Source: Eukaryota sp. TZLM1-RC
Lineage: Eukaryota; Metamonada: BaSk clade
Assembly (NCBI GenBank): GCA_040285825.1
Contig: JAUPSS010000001.1
Location: forward strand, 1,860,001 to 1,924,000
Length of the DNA stretch: 64,000 nt
Direction: 5' to 3'
The notes beneath the pieces were generated by a model. That model did no database searches and was not told the origin of the DNA. It saw only the letters and a program-made list of their open reading frames with translations. Below, one piece after another: positions 9,581 through 19,302 of the stretch. Every line of letters starts with the position of its first letter. Positions within the stretch are counted from its first letter, which is position 1. A program made the translations under genes and the position numbers.

Positions 9581-11138
9581 AACCGTAAGCGGAAAAAACA
9601 ACAAAAAGCACTGAACCGAGAAATTTGTATTGAAAATACAATGTTGAATATCGAGAACAGGGAGATTTTGACAAAAAAACCATTGAAACCGAGTTTGCTC
9701 AAGAAAATTGAGCCAAGTCGTAGTGGCTTCAAACCTGATTCATTGATTCAATTGAAATCAATGACCAAAAATCAAAATCTTCCCATTGTTATGTGCTTTG
9801 ATCTTGAAACCTATCAGGATGGTCATCTTTACCAAAATCATGATGGCCAATTTCTCCCTCCTGACGAGATTATCAACAAAATGAGAAAAGTGGATGCAAA
9901 TAATTTGAAAAAGAAAACTGACGAGCATATGGGTAAGTGGATTTCAAATCAATAAGTGTTTTTAGTTTCGATTGTTGTCAGTAAGTTTGATCGCCATTAT
10001 TTTTTTGGGAGAGTAAATATTCACTTATATTGAGAATGAGTCCTCAAATCAGATTACCAGACATTGTTATGGATGTTCTAGCAGAAATATTTTCTGACAA
10101 AAAAACCTTGCTTCGTAGGTTCCTAAACCTTATTGGTAATCACCAACCCCATTGTTTTCTTAATCACAATTTAATGCAGTTTGATTTACAGGTTTAAAAA
10201 ATTATTTTGATTTACCATTTCCCACTGACCCTGATGATACAGTAATTGATGTACTCAATCAACTGTTAACCGAGATGGAGAGAAGTTGTCATCAGGGAAA
10301 ATGGCTTTTTTCTTTTAGATACTTGAGTTTTTGCCAAAAGATTTATTAAAATACCCCACGGACATGGATTAGGCAATCTGGCATATAAAATGATAAATGA
10401 AAAGACAATCAAACTTCATCAGGAATTTTCCCATATTTTGCCAATTGATTGTTTAGCTACTGCTTCACTGAGACAAAATTCGATTCAATATGGGCTTCAT
10501 GATTGTATTTTTTGTCTGAAACTTTTCGTGCTGTTTCAGAAAGACAAATTCATTTTATCATCTTATAAAACCATTCGCGCGACCGTCAACTCAATGGTTG
10601 AACATTCAAATGTGATATTCAAATTGAGAGAAACTGCTGTAAAATTTCAACAATTACGTATTCACACCACATGTTTCTTAAAGCTGTAATTACAGTCTTA
10701 TTTTGAACGTAATTTTATACCATCACGAATATCTGCCCAATGATATAAATCATTAATGGCCAGAATTCGTTATATTTCAGCTGAGTATTATGGGCAAAAA
10801 AATGGTGAAACCAAAGAGTGCTTTTCCACAGGATTTTGAAAATTTTGTTTATGGTGAAGGAGATTATAGATTTTCGACTACTGATGTCGTTAGGCAGAAA
10901 TACCAAGCAAGTAAAGAGAGAAAAGAGAGTTTGTTAATGAAGAAACCTGTTCTTCAACGAGTGCCAGGTCATCAAGTGAAATCCTGGTATAACTACTAAC
11001 CTTATTTATCAGCAACTATAACACTACCTTTGAACAAAAAAGTTGAACAAAACTCTAAGCTATGTAGACCATTTGAGATATAGGCCTGAGTTTTTTCCAC
11101 GATTTCCAACTAATGGATTCAGTAGACCACCTCAGTAG
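9581..11138 (+). pseudogene. Broken reading frames between the 2A motif and the Fanzor core
   Basis: In frame with the upstream ORF, 9581-9955 is basic (NRKRKKQQKA...) and then reads IVMCFDLETYQDGHLY. A GTAAGT...TTTTTAG segment (33 nt, starting near 9932) would splice to SIVVSKFDRHYFFGRVNI. A further possible intron (about 10136-10191) joins RRFLNLI to LKNYFDLPFPTDPDD. More pieces follow at 10390-10689 and 10790-10999. This is probably the decayed N-terminal half of the Fanzor protein or an adjacent ORF of the same unit, but no N-terminal motif is diagnostic. Several stops and frame changes show it is inactive. Confidence 0.35.
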
Positions 11139-12900
11139 ATGGCCCCAGTAATGTTTACCAATTTTGAAAACAATTTGAAACTAAATTATGAAAAACATAT
11201 TAATCGATTTATTAATGTTTATTTTGACAAACCAGATGTGGAAACTGTGTTATCAGAAATGCACAAGCTGGGTGGATACTCAACGCCATTATCTACAATT
11301 ATTTCACTATATAGATTTAGGCTTCGTCAATTCAAAAACTTGTTTTTAGTTGATGATAGAGATTGCTTGAGTTCTTTGTTTCATCATCCTGAAAATATTT
11401 CAGATCTTCTGATTGATGAATTTTTCTATTTAAGTGAACAACATGATATAAGAAATAATGAACTTAGAGACATGGTTGAAGGTCTTATTGAGCCATTTAC
11501 TTGTCAAATTAAGAATTTGGTCACTGACGAGAATTTAGTTGATAATATATTTCCAGTGTATATACATTTTCTTGCAGGCTCTGTTAAAAAAGATCCTCAA
11601 ATATTCCTAAAACCAGCAATTACAATTGCCCAATAAATCTCCAGTAGAAAGAGAAAACTTTATCATATTTCTCCTGTTTCAACCACTGTAGGCCCTGGGT
11701 ATTTTCCCATTGATACAAGAACACTATGGAGAATTGTTGAGAATTGTTGTTGATGGACGATTTGTTGCCTGATCAGAGATTAAAAATGGTCAATACACAA
11801 GCCCAAATTACGAAATTCAAACCACCTGAACAATTTGACTTTTGGTCTAATATTCTCGATTTAAACCAACCAATGTTTAAACAAAAGAGCTATAAATTCA
11901 ACAACATTATCCACACAGATGGATTTAATATTGCAGAAGAATTTGTTCGTCGGGATTGACAAGGTCAGAAATGTAAGCCAGACAACAAGGCTAGTATTTC
12001 TGATTTATATATTGATGATGTTGATGTTGATGCTTTTCAAGACAAACGAATTGTTGTTTGTGATCCTGGAAAACGTGATTTATTGTATTTTGGGAGTAAA
12101 CAGACTGATCAAGAACTAGCCAAGGTGCCTGAACATGAAACTAAACAGCAAAGAAATAGTCGGGTGATGAATCAAGACAAGAAGTACAAATGGTTGAGAA
12201 TGACTCAGTTGTCCTGGTCTTTGAAAAGTAGGATGAATGAAAAGCAAAAACGATGGACGATAAAGTATACTGAGGTAGATTACGACAGGAACCAAATGAT
12301 AGAGTCTAACGAAATGACAATTGAAGATGCAAACACTGAATTGTCCGCACTTGCTGCAAATTCAGCGACTTTTTATAGATTTTTCCAACTTTGTGGTTGC
12401 CAAACTTCGGCAAGTTTTTTTGACAATTGACTTTTACAGTCTTGACTTGTGGAGCATTCATAAAATGCAAGCTTTTATTCAAGCAAGAAAATGAAAGTTG
12501 GTTGTTACAAACCCTTGTTCAGCAGTTTGGCAATCCAAAAGACATTTTAATACTAATGGGTGATTATGGTAAAAAAGGTTCCAAGAATTTGAAACATCAG
12601 AGACCTACTCGAGGCATTGGATGGATTCAATTCCTGAAAAGAAATGGATTTGAAGTATTGATGATTAATGAAGCTTTCACTTCATCAGAATGTCTTGTTT
12701 GTTTTGAAAAGGTTGCTACGTTTTTGAGAGTAAAAACTCCCAGGTTATATAAGAGAGAAAAGACTCCTGTTACTACAAGTCATGGTTTATTAGCTTGTAA
12801 CGGTGAGAGTTGCAAACTCAGTAACAAAGGCTCAACAAAGCAGTTCAATAGAAATATGTTGGCTTCTCTGAATATCTTTACATTGCTGAAGCCAGAATGA
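11139..12900 (+). pseudogene. Fanzor (eukaryotic TnpB-like RNA-guided nuclease) pseudogene, copy 1
   Basis: Segments in order: FENNLKLNYEKHINRFINVY (11.15 kb); YFPIDTRTLWRIVENC (11.7 kb); YKFNNIIHTDGFNIAEEF (11.9 kb), a Fanzor-type TDG segment; RIVVCDPGKRDLLYFG (12.04 kb), the RuvC-I Asp motif; a helical KYKWLRMTQLSWSLKSRMN; FYSLDLWSIHKMQAFIQARK (12.43 kb); LILMGDYGKKG (RuvC-II region); INEAFTSSECLVC with a second zinc pair around LACNGESCK; then FNRNMLASLNI, equivalent to RuvC-III. There Asn replaces the catalytic Asp (compare NRDRNASLNM in copy 2). A TGA splits the TDG block at about 11957 and at least two frameshifts follow, so no nuclease can be made. The C-terminus GDERPQYL matches the other copies. 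Canonical Fanzors use an alternative Glu downstream of the usual RuvC-II site; the Glu in INEAFTS is a candidate. Confidence 0.8.
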
Positions 12901-13034
12901 GTGGTGATGAAAGGCCTCAGTATCTGTGTAGTTGATAGTTTTGGTAATTATTCCAATCGTGTACTTATGGGAATTTCCCATGAATCTTGAAAATCCAGAA
13001 TTCTGCTTTTACATTTAAGAACCACATTAGCCAA

Positions 13035-14846
13035 ATGATAACGCTCTCCCCAGACATCGTCTCGTCTGTAGCCTCAGCCTGCAACTCTGACCTGCTCTCT
13101 GCACTCAATTCGCTATTGCTGTCAAACTTCAACCCCGACATCGCCATTGAAACTTGCAAATCCCAATATCCCACTGATGTCACATCTGTTCTAGAACAAC
13201 TCTCTCCAGATGACTTTGATTCACCAGTTTCTCTTTCCTCTGCCCTGGAACTTTCCCTTGATGATTATTCACATATTCAATCGCTATCAATGGAAGGCAA
13301 TGCTCCCTCTTTTCTATCCCTGAAGGATACCTTTCTTCGTATATGTAGCATTCTAGGTGTTGATTCTGTTGAATTACTTAAGAAAAGAATCAATCTGTTG
13401 GCGAGCATAAGGTTAGAAGAGGAAGAGGAGGAATCGCTGGATGTAGATTTAGATGATTTCGACGATGGTTTTAATGACGTTATAGATCAAAATGAGTCAA
13501 TTGATGACGTTTCAAAAAATCAAAATGAAGTGGATGATGACGTTTCAAAAGACCAAAATGAGTCAATTGATGACTTTTCAAAAGAGCAAAATGAAGTGGA
13601 TGATGACTTTTCAAAAGATCAAAATGAGTCAATTGATGACGTTTCAAAAGATCAAAATGAAGTGGATGATGACTTTTCAAAAGACCAAAATGAGTCAATT
13701 GATGACGCTTCAAAAGATCAAAATGAAGTGGATGATGACTTTTCAATAGATCAAAATGAGTCAATTGATGACGTTTCAAAAGACCAAAATGAAGTGGATG
13801 ATGACTTTTCAAAAGATCAAAATGAGTCAATTGATGACGTTTCAAAAAATCAAAATGAGTCAATTGATGACGTTTCAAAAAATCAAAATGAGTCAATTGA
13901 TGACGTTTCAAAAGACCAAAATGAAGTGGATGATGACGTGGATGATGATTCAGAGTTAGATATTGATGTTGATTTTTCTACAGCTTATCCTATCTACCAA
14001 CCTAGTTATGGTGAAATTTTGGAAGATGAAAATAGGGATCAAGAACCAAATTTTGAAGATTTCAGTCCGAAACTTAGTTTAGAAAAATCATCTGAATCTG
14101 ATAGCATTGCCGCAGTAAGTAGTCCACAATTCAGCATTGAATCACATCATGTAGGTCAAAAAGAAGATCAAAATGAAGGTCAAAATGAAGATCAAAATGA
14201 AGGTCAAAAAGAAGACCAAATTGAATCACATCATGTAGGTCAAAAAGAAGATCAAAATGAAGGTCAGAATGAAGGTCAAAAAGAAGACCAAATTGAATCA
14301 CATCATGTAGGTCAAAAAGAAGATCAAAATGAAGGTCAGAATGAAGGTCAGAATGAAGATTTCGTGTCAGATGCAAATCCAATTCTAGATGAGTCAAGAT
14401 CATCAAGTGTTGTGTCTGATTCTGATGACTTCAGCAGCTGCATTAGCTATTCAAGTGAGACATCGTCAATCACGTCATCAAGTGCAGAAGAGATCACCCA
14501 AGATGTTACAGCTGAATATTTAATGGAAAGAATTCTAAAATTAAATAATTGTGTAAAAGATTTATTAATTTCTGTCAGGGGTTATGAATCAACATTTAGA
14601 CTAAATCATGCTCATTTTGCCAACAAAATTCTCAGCATTTCTGAAACAAACCTCAATCAGAATGTCAATCAAATTGATTGTGAAAATGATCATCAATCAA
14701 TCAGTGTATTATCAAATCTGAATTTTCTTATCAAAAGACTTACCACAAAAAGGAAAATTCTATTGCAAAAACTTTGTTTTGTCCTTTCTAATGGTGTCCT
14801 CACCACTGATAATGTTGTAGATTTTTGTTTAGAAGCTTTTGTGTAG
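13035..14846 (+). CDS. Acidic repeat protein of unknown function
   Basis: Start set at the ATG at 13035 (the open frame extends to 12987 but begins with TTG), giving 603 residues. Residues 1-130 are helical and Ser/Leu-rich without a known motif. Residues 131-150 are Glu/Asp runs. Residues 151-304 are 14 units of an 11-residue repeat (DQNESIDDVSK alternating with DQNEVDDDFSK). Residues 370-442 are a second repeat (SHHVG followed by QKEDQNEGQNE). The last 110 residues (AEYLMERILKLNNCVKDLL...) look like folded helices. No signal peptide or membrane segment. It starts 134 bp after the Fanzor pseudogene, on the same strand. Function unknown. Confidence 0.75.
   Translation: MITLSPDIVSSVASACNSDLLSALNSLLLSNFNPDIAIETCKSQYPTDVTSVLEQLSPDDFDSPVSLSSALELSLDDYSHIQSLSMEGNAPSFLSLKDTFLRICSILGVDSVELLKKRINLLASIRLEEEEEESLDVDLDDFDDGFNDVIDQNESIDDVSKNQNEVDDDVSKDQNESIDDFSKEQNEVDDDFSKDQNESIDDVSKDQNEVDDDFSKDQNESIDDASKDQNEVDDDFSIDQNESIDDVSKDQNEVDDDFSKDQNESIDDVSKNQNESIDDVSKNQNESIDDVSKDQNEVDDDVDDDSELDIDVDFSTAYPIYQPSYGEILEDENRDQEPNFEDFSPKLSLEKSSESDSIAAVSSPQFSIESHHVGQKEDQNEGQNEDQNEGQKEDQIESHHVGQKEDQNEGQNEGQKEDQIESHHVGQKEDQNEGQNEGQNEDFVSDANPILDESRSSSVVSDSDDFSSCISYSSETSSITSSSAEEITQDVTAEYLMERILKLNNCVKDLLISVRGYESTFRLNHAHFANKILSISETNLNQNVNQIDCENDHQSISVLSNLNFLIKRLTTKRKILLQKLCFVLSNGVLTTDNVVDFCLEAFV
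13485..13946 (+). repeat. 33-bp coding tandem repeat, 14 units
   Basis: Two unit types (GATCAAAATGAGTCAATTGA... and GATCAAAATGAAGTGGATGA...) mostly alternate, so the effective higher-order period is 66 bp. Near-identity between neighbours suggests recent expansion. It also opens the other frames, which explains long spurious ORFs here. Confidence 0.9.
14142..14361 (+). repeat. Second coding repeat (SHHVG-QKEDQNEG units)
   Basis: Three units of 84, 72 and about 66 bp, each starting with TCACATCATGTAGGTCAA and continuing with (GGTCA/GAAGATCA) pieces. Confidence 0.85.
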
Positions 14847-15378
14847 CGTTTTTTGTATTATAAACAATTGTTAATTAATTGAGAGTAACAAATGATTCTT
14901 GAAAATAATACAATATGACAAACATCAATAGACAGTATAAATAAGTTTTTCAATATCAAAGTAACTTCCAACGATGCGAATGGTAGGGGATAAGCAGAGC
15001 AATTCAACAAGAATTCAAAGTGAGCTTCCCTTTCTCTCTCTGCAGACTGAACACTCCTTACTAATGCTCTAGATTCTGATGAGTAGAAGTCAAAAGTCAT
15101 TGAGCAGATGCATTTTGTCTAGAAGAATCTAATGGTAATCATCTTCTGATTTGAATTACTTTGATATATGCAGCTCGGCTGTTTTAAATCATGAGCGAAG
15201 ATCTGAGTAGTGAGGAGGGGTTTGGATTATTCAGAACATAAGTCTTGAAAAGTTCAGCGTCTTCCTATAATGTTCGTGCTGACAATAAATTAAATTCTAA
15301 TAAGAGTTGAGTCTAAACGTAAATTCAATTTATTTTGGAAAAAAAGACACAATTTAAAAGCAAAATATACAAATAAAA
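14847..15378. other. Intergenic interval, possible small minus ORF
   Basis: A minus-strand ORF at 14858-15100 starts with ATG and reads MTFDFYSSESRALVRSVQSA... for about 40 plausible residues before turning hydrophobic. It could be a small gene or chance. Otherwise nothing is seen. Confidence 0.3.
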
Positions 15379-17532
15379 TTATTCAAATCTATCAACCCTA
15401 AATTTCCACACCCCATTTTCTGCATCAAATCCTATCCACTGAGCTCCAATCTTATTGGTGTTACTTCGCAATTTAGATTCAAAGCGTTGCTTTTTCGAAG
15501 GGTCTTCCAAAGCTTCTTTGCCACCCTTTGGATAACAATTTTCCAACAACACCTCAGCAGGTCTATTCAAAGAAGGCGCTCTGCTACCATGAACAGTGAC
15601 AGATTTATTACTAAATTCCACAACTTCATCAAAATTAATACCACGAACATCAACTACACCTACCCACTTGATCATTCCTTGACCTCTACTACCGATAGCA
15701 AATTCCGACAGGTTCGAAAGCTGGTCATTGTCCATTGAGGAAAGCTCAGTCAATGAAGGATAAGTGTAATAGCCTTCCTTAGATAGCGTAGGTGGGTTGG
15801 ATTCTTGGGCAAGAGATCTTTCAGGTTGAGGAGAGTCAAGAGCAGGTCCTATTGATCGTACAAAGGAAGTTGACTGGGATGTCTGTGATGATGATTGATT
15901 GATTGATAACTGTTTGATTGGTGATTTTTTAGCTTTGGTTGGAGAGAACACGTCTTCAGACTTTGTAGGGACTTCACTAGTGATACTAGCAAGAGTGGGC
16001 GATTCGTCAAACAATTGTTGTCGGGAAGGAGTCTTTGCTCTGGAAGCTTTCATCCGTAGCTTAACTCCAGGAGTCGTAGGTCTGTACCTCTTTTGAGACC
16101 ATGGGATCGACGTTGCAGGTTTCTTGTGGGGAGAGGTGATGGTCTGAGGCTTGGGAGCTCCGAACTGAGATGAAGTGACATAAGGGGAGGGTTGGGGTTG
16201 AGAAGAAGGGTGAGGAGAAGGGAGAACGATTGTTGTAGATGCTGGGGGTTGAGGAGCTTGTTGCGCTGCAGGAGTGGTGGGGAAAGAAGTTGTGGTGGAG
16301 GAGGGAGCAAATGAAGAAGTAGACTGTCCAAATATTCCCGTCGAGGGTTGACCAAATGGTTGTTGTGTTTGTTGTTGTTGACCAAATGGTTGCTGCTGCT
16401 GACCAAATGGTTGCTGAGCTTGTTGACCAAAAGGCTGTTGTTGTTGTTGACCAAATGGTTGTTGAGGTTGCTGCTGTTGACCAAAAGGCGTCGTTGTAGT
16501 TGTTGAAGGCTTTCCAAAAAGACTACTGCCCGTTGTGCTGCTTGGTTGACTAAATGGTGTGGATCCAAAGGGCGTTGTTGCTGTTGCTGTTGGTTGCTGT
16601 TGCTGCTGTTGCTGTTGACCAAACAAAGGGGTAGTTGATGGTTTGTTGAATAATGAAGAGGTTGTGCCTAAAGAACTGGTTGTTTGGTTTTGCTGACCAA
16701 ACAATCCAGTAGATGAGGTTGATTGACTTCCAAATGGAGTACTTGATGATGTACCAAATGCTGAAGTCGTTTGCCCAAATGGTTGCTGCTGCTGACCGAA
16801 AGGTTGTTGAGCTTGTTGTTGACCAAATGGTTGCTGAGCTTGTTGTTGACCAAAAGGAGTCGTTGTAGTTTGTGTGGTACCAAAAGGCTGAGAAGTGCCT
16901 ATTCCAGCACCCATAGAGGGAGTCGAACCGCCCAACTTTCCCTTAACTTTATAGTCATTAAACCGAATCTCTTCAATACTACTACCTTTATACTGATTCA
17001 TTGCAGCTATTGACTGAACCTTACCTTCAGCGTCTTGGGTTGGTGTAAACGTTGAAGGACCACTAGGTTGGGGTTGACTTCCAAAAGAAGTTTGAGAAGA
17101 AGAAAACAAAGAAGACTGTGTCGATTGGCCAAAAGGTGGAGCCGTAGTGGAACCAAAAGTGCCAGTACTTTGTTGATTAAAAGAAGACGTTCCAAATGGT
17201 TGAGTTCCAAGGGTAGAGGCAGTTGAAGTTTGACCAAAAGGAGTAGTAGTTGTAGTTTGCTGTGGTTGACCAAAGGTTGAACCAGGGGTCTGGGCTTGAC
17301 CAAATGCAGAAGGTTGTGTTCCAAAAGAAGGAGCCTGAGATAGACCGAATGTTGAGGAAGGTTGTGTGCCGAAGGCAGAGGTTTGTGGTTGAGTTCCAAA
17401 AGCAGAGGTTTGTGGTTGTGTGCCGAAGGCAGAGGTTTGTGGTTGAGTTCCAAAAGCAGAAGATTGAGGTTGCTGAGCACCACCAAAAGGCGAAGATGAC
17501 TGCTGTTGCCCAAATCCCGAAGAACCAAACAT
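15379..17532 (-). CDS. NUP98: Nup98-type FG nucleoporin with GLEBS and C-terminal autoproteolytic-type domain
   Basis: 717 residues from an ATG. Residues 1-160 and 205-430 are FG/GLFG-type repeats with long Gln and Thr runs (PFGQQQ, AFGTQPQTS). Residues 169-199 (GKVQSIAAMNQYKGSSIEEI...) match the GLEBS motif that binds Gle2/Rae1 in mRNA export. Residues 440-560 are basic, Ser/Pro-rich and carry KRYRPTTPG. The last 132 residues (EGYYTYPSLTELS..., MIKWVGVVDVRGINFDEVV, RPAEVLLENCYP, GAQWIGFDAENGVWKFRV) are the Nup98 C-terminal domain that docks at the pore scaffold. In other eukaryotes that domain cuts itself at HF/S to release Nup96. Here the protein stops at RFE, so there is no Ser nucleophile and no Nup96 moiety. 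The protein may therefore be encoded separately from Nup96. Confidence 0.93.
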   Translation of the reverse strand: MFGSSGFGQQQSSSPFGGAQQPQSSAFGTQPQTSAFGTQPQTSAFGTQPQTSAFGTQPSSTFGLSQAPSFGTQPSAFGQAQTPGSTFGQPQQTTTTTPFGQTSTASTLGTQPFGTSSFNQQSTGTFGSTTAPPFGQSTQSSLFSSSQTSFGSQPQPSGPSTFTPTQDAEGKVQSIAAMNQYKGSSIEEIRFNDYKVKGKLGGSTPSMGAGIGTSQPFGTTQTTTTPFGQQQAQQPFGQQQAQQPFGQQQQPFGQTTSAFGTSSSTPFGSQSTSSTGLFGQQNQTTSSLGTTSSLFNKPSTTPLFGQQQQQQQQPTATATTPFGSTPFSQPSSTTGSSLFGKPSTTTTTPFGQQQQPQQPFGQQQQQPFGQQAQQPFGQQQQPFGQQQQTQQPFGQPSTGIFGQSTSSFAPSSTTTSFPTTPAAQQAPQPPASTTIVLPSPHPSSQPQPSPYVTSSQFGAPKPQTITSPHKKPATSIPWSQKRYRPTTPGVKLRMKASRAKTPSRQQLFDESPTLASITSEVPTKSEDVFSPTKAKKSPIKQLSINQSSSQTSQSTSFVRSIGPALDSPQPERSLAQESNPPTLSKEGYYTYPSLTELSSMDNDQLSNLSEFAIGSRGQGMIKWVGVVDVRGINFDEVVEFSNKSVTVHGSRAPSLNRPAEVLLENCYPKGGKEALEDPSKKQRFESKLRSNTNKIGAQWIGFDAENGVWKFRVDRFE

Positions 17533-17609
17533 GGAGATGCAGTCAAAGTGTTAGTTAATCTTCAAGGGTTTGGAAAACAATTTGTCAATGAGATTTGCCT
17601 TGTGTTTTG

Positions 17610-18460
17610 ATGTTAGATTAGACTACTTGGCTTGGCTAAAATAGCCCGTTTTTGCAAATCTTTTACAAGATATGTGTGATAGTACTTCTTCTGCCATATT
17701 AATAACAATTTCTCAGATTTATATCACTCTACCAACTGGTTCTGCTTTGACTTTGAATATGAGATTTCGTTCCTTTATCTGACCTGAAACTTTACTTCAT
17801 AAATTAATTTGTAAATGTCTTCGAAAATTTACAATTACTCATTTGTTAAATTGTACACATTTTATGACCTTAAAAAGCAAGGTTCATGATGTTGTAAGAG
17901 ACCGTTTATATTGTATGTGCATGTCCCATGGAATTGAATCCTTTTTGGAACCTCTGTTGTCAAATGTGTTTGATACTGAAATTGATTTTCATAAGAATAA
18001 TAGAGGTGATGTTATATTACCTGGATTAGATGGAAGTTTCATTTTATTGGATGTAATGCCTGAAATGAAAGGCTTGTTAATTCTGAAATTCATATTCCTC
18101 TTTCGTATATAGAAAATTTCAAAATCAAAAAAATAAAATGAACCTTTCTCAAAATTCTCCAATCAACAGCATGTCAAATAATTTTTGTATTTATTTGAAA
18201 TTATTTGTATTTTCGCTTTTTAGTTCACTTGCTCCCACGGTTCAACGTCTTTTAGCAGGTTTTAAAGTGATTGTAAAGAGAAGAACAAACAGAAATTTCA
18301 ACAGATTTTTTTGGCAATAGAATTGTGTTTTCTATTTCTAGGGGGATGTTGAAAATGGTTTCTGATGCTTTGCGTTTTCTTGGATCTCACCATAAGAGAG
18401 TTACATCTAGTGTTTTTATTTTGGTAGAGATGAATTATTAGATGTCGATTTGAAAGTTGA
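17610..18460 (+). mobile_element. LINE A-like copy, endonuclease end
   Basis: The plus strand starts with the RLGLAK-type region, in reverse orientation to the copy at 6.7 kb (shared CAAATCTTTTACAAGATATGTGTGA), then reads KSKVHDVVRDRLYCMCMSHGIESFL, RGDVILPGLDGSFILLDV and a frame-shifted C-terminal stretch ending near 18440. Stops and frame changes make it inactive. It begins about 80 bp upstream of the Nup98 start, so Nup98's promoter is very short or lies within the LINE. Confidence 0.7.
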
Positions 18461-18601
18461 TTATATTGAATTAATTAAGTTGAACGACATTATATATGAT
18501 TTGCTGTTTTTTGTTTCTGAAGGTTTTGCCAACAAACACATAGAAATTGGATTAGTTTTGAACCCATCTAAATGTCTTTTGATTGCCAGGATTCACATCA
18601 G
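18461..18601 (+). mobile_element. LINE RT fragment, left half, split by a small LTR element
   Basis: The plus strand reads FANKHIEIGLVLNPSKCLLIARIHIS, the segment after the RT catalytic motif. After the LTR insert it resumes at 20083 and reaches VNESLIRSHLF...SCDLGVTGFT, which matches VNESLIRSHVFCSAELGGIGFT at about 57.6 kb. The LTR element therefore landed inside this LINE. Confidence 0.65.
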
Positions 18602-18698
18602 TGTTGGCGCCCTAAGGCATATATGTTATGATTTGAAAACAAATCAACTTTTTCCTCATTCGCTTTATCTTTACCCACTTTTCCAACCTACGGCATCA
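18602..18698 (+). repeat. 5' LTR of the older small element
   Basis: 97 bp, TGTTGGCGCCCTAAGG...GGCATCA. It aligns over its whole length with 19986-20082. Confidence 0.85.
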
Positions 18699-18826
18699 AT
18701 AATTATTGGCCATTTAGGTTATAGGTACACCACTTTGATAACACTAAGCTTTTCTACAAAGGATATCTTTAGTAGATATCATGTCAGTCCTGTTCAGCCA
18801 AAACACTGACACCGTAAAAAATTAAC

Positions 18827-19302
18827 ATGCAGGAACATAACAGGGATACAATGAGCATACAAACAGTAGCAGTAGGAGAAGTAGTAGAGACTAGTAAAGT
18901 CGAGGACTCGGGCTCGAGACCACCCTCCGCCCCTCCTCAAGGAAAACCGATGGAAACAGACATGGAACCACCTCTCGCTTCTTCCAAGTCCAAAATAATG
19001 GAACCAAGCTTGGAACCACCTTCCGCCTCTTCCAAATTCAACTTAATGCCACAAAAGAGTTCAGGAATGTGACCACCCCCTCCTCACCAAAAAACGCAAA
19101 TGTTGGTTCAAGTTCTGAAACTTCGACAGTCCTTCAAAGATATGAAGAACTTCAGTCCGTTTTAGGCGAACTGGATGACGATGAGAAAGATCTTCTCCAA
19201 CAAATCATGAAGGATGCGGAGGCTCACGTTGAACCTACAGATTACTGTTTGTTTGAGCAGCTCCCTACTTCATGGAAGCAAATTTCAAAAACAGGAAGAT
19301 GA
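18827..19302 (+). pseudogene. Gag-like ORF of the older small LTR element, broken
   Basis: Two overlapping frames (18827-19072 and 19069-19302). The first is a Ser/Pro-rich leader. The second reads YEELQSVLGELDDDEKDLL... then EPTDYCLFEQLP, closely similar to YEEIQSQLDEMEGEDDSS... and EPTDFCLFEQLP in the intact ORF at 53597-55162. A frameshift and early stops truncate it. Confidence 0.75.

Noticed and set aside
9780-9830. FDLETYQDG as an exonuclease/B-family polymerase (Polinton) motif
   Set aside because: Only the DLET tetrapeptide fits; no further exonuclease or polymerase motifs follow.
13480-13911. Long antisense and +1-frame ORFs over the acidic repeat
   Set aside because: Periodic 33-bp repeats keep all frames open; the composition is a mirror of the real repeat.
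16050-17013. Several overlapping ORFs in other frames and on the plus strand
   Set aside because: Shadows of the Nup98 FG repeats.
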